Assembly (NCBI GenBank): GCA_902761395.1
Contig: CACWKJ010000037.1
Location: forward strand, 1 to 8,325
Origin: an uncultured Elusimicrobium sp.
GTDB lineage: Bacteria; Elusimicrobiota; Endomicrobiia; Endomicrobiales; Endomicrobiaceae
Reading direction: 5' to 3'
Length of the DNA stretch: 8,325 nucleotides
The notes beneath the pieces were generated by a model, which worked only from the letters and a program-made list of their open reading frames with translations, ran no database searches and was not told the origin of the DNA. Below are positions 6,190 to 8,325 of the stretch, in pieces; positions within the stretch are counted from its first letter, which is position 1; each line of letters starts with the position of its first letter. Position numbers and translations under genes: made by a program.

Positions 6190-6216
6190 AATGCAAATTC
6201 ATATTAAGAGAGAAAA

Positions 6217-8325
6217 ATGAAAAAAATATTAAGTTTAACAATTGCAATTTTGTTTTGTTTTGAAAGTGCTGTTCTTGCTAATTACAGCGGGTATAAATCT
6301 TACATAAAAGGTTTACTTGCCTTAAAAAACGGTAAAACGGATGTTGCTGTTTCCGAATATGAAAGAACTTTGTCTTACGATCCGGATGCTACGACAGTTT
6401 ACAAAGATTTGGCACTTGTTTATCTACAACAAGGTGATGTCACAAAAGCATTGGAAAGTGCAAAAAAACTTCAGGAACTTGAAAATGATAATGTTAAAAC
6501 ACAAATGTTTTTGGGTTCTTTTTATCTTTCGATAAATGAAATGCTTTTGGCAAAACAGTGCTGGGAAAGAGTTTTGGAACTTGAACCGGAAAACGAATCT
6601 GCAACAGTGTACTTGGCGGCATATTATTATTCGGATAACAAATTAAAAGAATCAATCGATTATTGGACAAAATTTTTGGAACAGCAACCGGAATCTGCAG
6701 AAGGTTATTTCCAACTCGGTTTAACACAAGAAAAACTCGGTATGCTTGATGAAGCGTTACAATCTTATAAAAAAGTTAATGAAATAAAATCCGAAGCTCA
6801 AGAAGGATATTTGGCAAGAGCCAGAATCTATGAAAATAAAAAAGAATACAAACTTGCAATAGAGGAATACAAAGAGTATGCAAAAATGTTTTCCGGTAAT
6901 GTTGCAATATTAACATATCTCGGGAAATGTTATTTTGAAGAGAAGAAATATGATGAGGCTGAAGAAGTTGTTTTAAAAGCAAAAGACACTGCACCTAATA
7001 ACGTTGTTGTAAATTATCTTTTGGGAATGATATACGAAAAGCAAGGCAAAATAGATGATGCAATCGATGTTTTTGAATATATAATAAAATTGGAACCTAC
7101 AGCATCGAATTATACGAGATTAGGTTACTATTATGCATTAAAACAAAATTATAAAACAGCTGAAAAACAATTTGATAAAGCATTGGAAAAAGAACCGTTA
7201 AATTCTGAAATATTGTATCTGGCAGGACTAAATTATATAGATTCAAAAAAATATGAAAAGGCCAAAGAAGTTTTGGAACAATCTTTATATTTAAGACCCG
7301 ATTTTTCCGACTCGAAATTTTATTTGGCTCTTGCCTACGATAAATTAAAAAACTTTGATAAAACAGAACAACTCTTAAAAGAAATAATAGAAATTGAACC
7401 AGATAACGTGAAAGCTTTAAATTATTTGGCTTACAGTTATACGGAAAAGACAATCCATTTGGATCAAGCGGAACAAATGCTTACAAAAGTTTTAAAACTG
7501 CAACCGAATGTTCCGGCATATTTGGATTCTATGGGATGGTTGTACTACAAAAAAAGAAATTATGAATTAGCGGAAAAATATATATTTACCGCCATAAATT
7601 TAAAACCGCAGGTTTTCGATAAAGATTTGTACGAACATTTAGGTGATATAAGTATAGAACTTAAAAAATTGTCTCAGTCGTGGTTGGCATATGCCGTCGC
7701 ATATGATTTAGGTTCTAAAACCGCAAAGAAAAAATTGAACTTATTGGATAAAAAATTTGCACAAGAAAAAAGCTTACAACAAGAAAAATTTAAAGTTGTT
7801 GCTGAAAGAGCAATATTGAACTTTCACAGGATAGCATCTGTAAAAGCAGGTTATAAACTTAATATAAAAATGAATGTTGCATCGGTATCTTCGTATATGA
7901 CAGTTTCTTTTGCGAGGAGAATCGGTTTGAATTTTGAGTTTCCTCCGAAATTATCTTTTCAGGGCGGTTCTGCTTTTGTAGATGAGAATAATATAGAATT
8001 TTCACCTCAGGCAATTAAAGAAAACATTCCGGATGAATTTATATCAATGTTTGATTTTGCAAAGCTTATTTTGTCCAATGAGTTTGTAACTAAATTGATG
8101 TCGTCGGAAAAGTCGCAAAAAGGTAACGATGTTGTTTATAAAAGTTATGACGGTTACACAATAACGATTGATTCTAAAACCGGAATGTTTAAAGAGTTTT
8201 CACAAAAAAACAGTTTCGTTTTGAAATTAAGTAAATATAAAGAATTTAATACGATAGCAAAAATTCCTTCAAATGCAATTTTTGAAGCACAACAAACAAA
8301 ATTTAAATGCGTATGTAATTTAAAT
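6217..8325 (+). CDS. Secreted TPR-repeat protein, probable envelope function, 3' end beyond window
   Basis: The frame is open for 703 codons from the ATG at 6217 to the last base, with no stop, so the C terminus lies outside. The start follows AAGAGAG (6206-6212). Residues 1-21 form a signal peptide (Lys-Lys, hydrophobic core, VLA before Asn22). About 26-500 is a solenoid of roughly a dozen or more tetratricopeptide repeats with the usual Gly/Tyr/Ala and terminal Pro pattern (for example LELEP, LEKEP, IEIEP, LKLQP). The block LDSMGWLYYKKRNYELAEKY (436-455), preceded by NYLAYSYTE and followed by EHLGD, matches a family of long exported bacterial TPR proteins. A charged helix (about 500-530) leads to a beta-rich region (about 532-703) with DGYTITIDSKTGMFKEF, reminiscent of LolA/LolB-type or MucB-type lipoprotein-binding folds; that comparison is tentative. 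Likely periplasmic or outer-membrane associated, acting as a scaffold. Exact function is unknown. Confidence 0.9.
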   Translation, partial: MKKILSLTIAILFCFESAVLANYSGYKSYIKGLLALKNGKTDVAVSEYERTLSYDPDATTVYKDLALVYLQQGDVTKALESAKKLQELENDNVKTQMFLGSFYLSINEMLLAKQCWERVLELEPENESATVYLAAYYYSDNKLKESIDYWTKFLEQQPESAEGYFQLGLTQEKLGMLDEALQSYKKVNEIKSEAQEGYLARARIYENKKEYKLAIEEYKEYAKMFSGNVAILTYLGKCYFEEKKYDEAEEVVLKAKDTAPNNVVVNYLLGMIYEKQGKIDDAIDVFEYIIKLEPTASNYTRLGYYYALKQNYKTAEKQFDKALEKEPLNSEILYLAGLNYIDSKKYEKAKEVLEQSLYLRPDFSDSKFYLALAYDKLKNFDKTEQLLKEIIEIEPDNVKALNYLAYSYTEKTIHLDQAEQMLTKVLKLQPNVPAYLDSMGWLYYKKRNYELAEKYIFTAINLKPQVFDKDLYEHLGDISIELKKLSQSWLAYAVAYDLGSKTAKKKLNLLDKKFAQEKSLQQEKFKVVAERAILNFHRIASVKAGYKLNIKMNVASVSSYMTVSFARRIGLNFEFPPKLSFQGGSAFVDENNIEFSPQAIKENIPDEFISMFDFAKLILSNEFVTKLMSSEKSQKGNDVVYKSYDGYTITIDSKTGMFKEFSQKNSFVLKLSKYKEFNTIAKIPSNAIFEAQQTKFKCVCNLN

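Noticed and set aside
6341..6535. Short plus-strand open frame overlapping the TPR gene start region
   Set aside because: It is out of frame with the TPR gene, which has a signal peptide, ribosome site and repeats; no support for a second product.
7097..7453. Minus-strand open frame within the TPR gene
   Set aside because: The plus-strand TPR frame is continuous and well supported here; the opposite frame is a Leu/Phe-rich shadow.

Overview
The window comes from an AT-rich bacterial genome. The chaperone, DHH-phosphoesterase and TPR genes are roughly 40% GC by hand count of sample lines, while the two genes between dnaK and dnaJ are far lower (184-codon gene counted at 128 G+C of 555, about 23%). 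A TPR protein with a cleavable signal peptide, of a type usual in envelope-bearing Gram-negative-like lineages, and intergenic GTCATTCC...GGAAT palindromes suggest an uncultured Gram-negative-type bacterium. Alphaproteobacterial or Rickettsiales-like genomes carry such palindromes, and Elusimicrobiota or Gastranaerophilales are also compatible. No rRNA or other decisive marker is present, so I do not assign a phylum.

Layout. Bases 1-1653 are the 3' seven-eighths of dnaK (plus strand, 5' end outside the window). Bases 1651-1875 hold a run of four stem-loops: a large nested hairpin that begins in the dnaK stop codon, two related GTCATTCCG palindromes and a 14-bp terminator-like hairpin. Bases 1952-3526 carry two very AT-rich, tightly spaced genes: a coiled-coil protein with two transmembrane segments and a small GIY-YIG nuclease-like protein. 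Bases 3527-3789 are a spacer of degenerate direct and inverted repeats. dnaJ follows at 3790-4920. A convergent minus-strand gene at 4933-6057 encodes a family II (DHH/DHHA2) inorganic pyrophosphatase with an N-terminal membrane segment. A compact divergent promoter region (6058-6216) separates it from a long plus-strand TPR protein gene (6217 to the window end, still open).

How the genes relate. DnaK and DnaJ are partners in the Hsp70 cycle and are commonly adjacent. Here their usual adjacency is broken by a compositionally foreign two-gene cassette flanked by repeats. This is the main candidate for something new: a membrane coiled-coil protein plus a GIY-YIG protein could be a defence or mobile-element cargo module, but nothing in the window proves a function. 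The exported or membrane-anchored pyrophosphatase is the second unusual point. The TPR protein is probably periplasmic or outer-membrane associated and is divergently transcribed from the pyrophosphatase gene.
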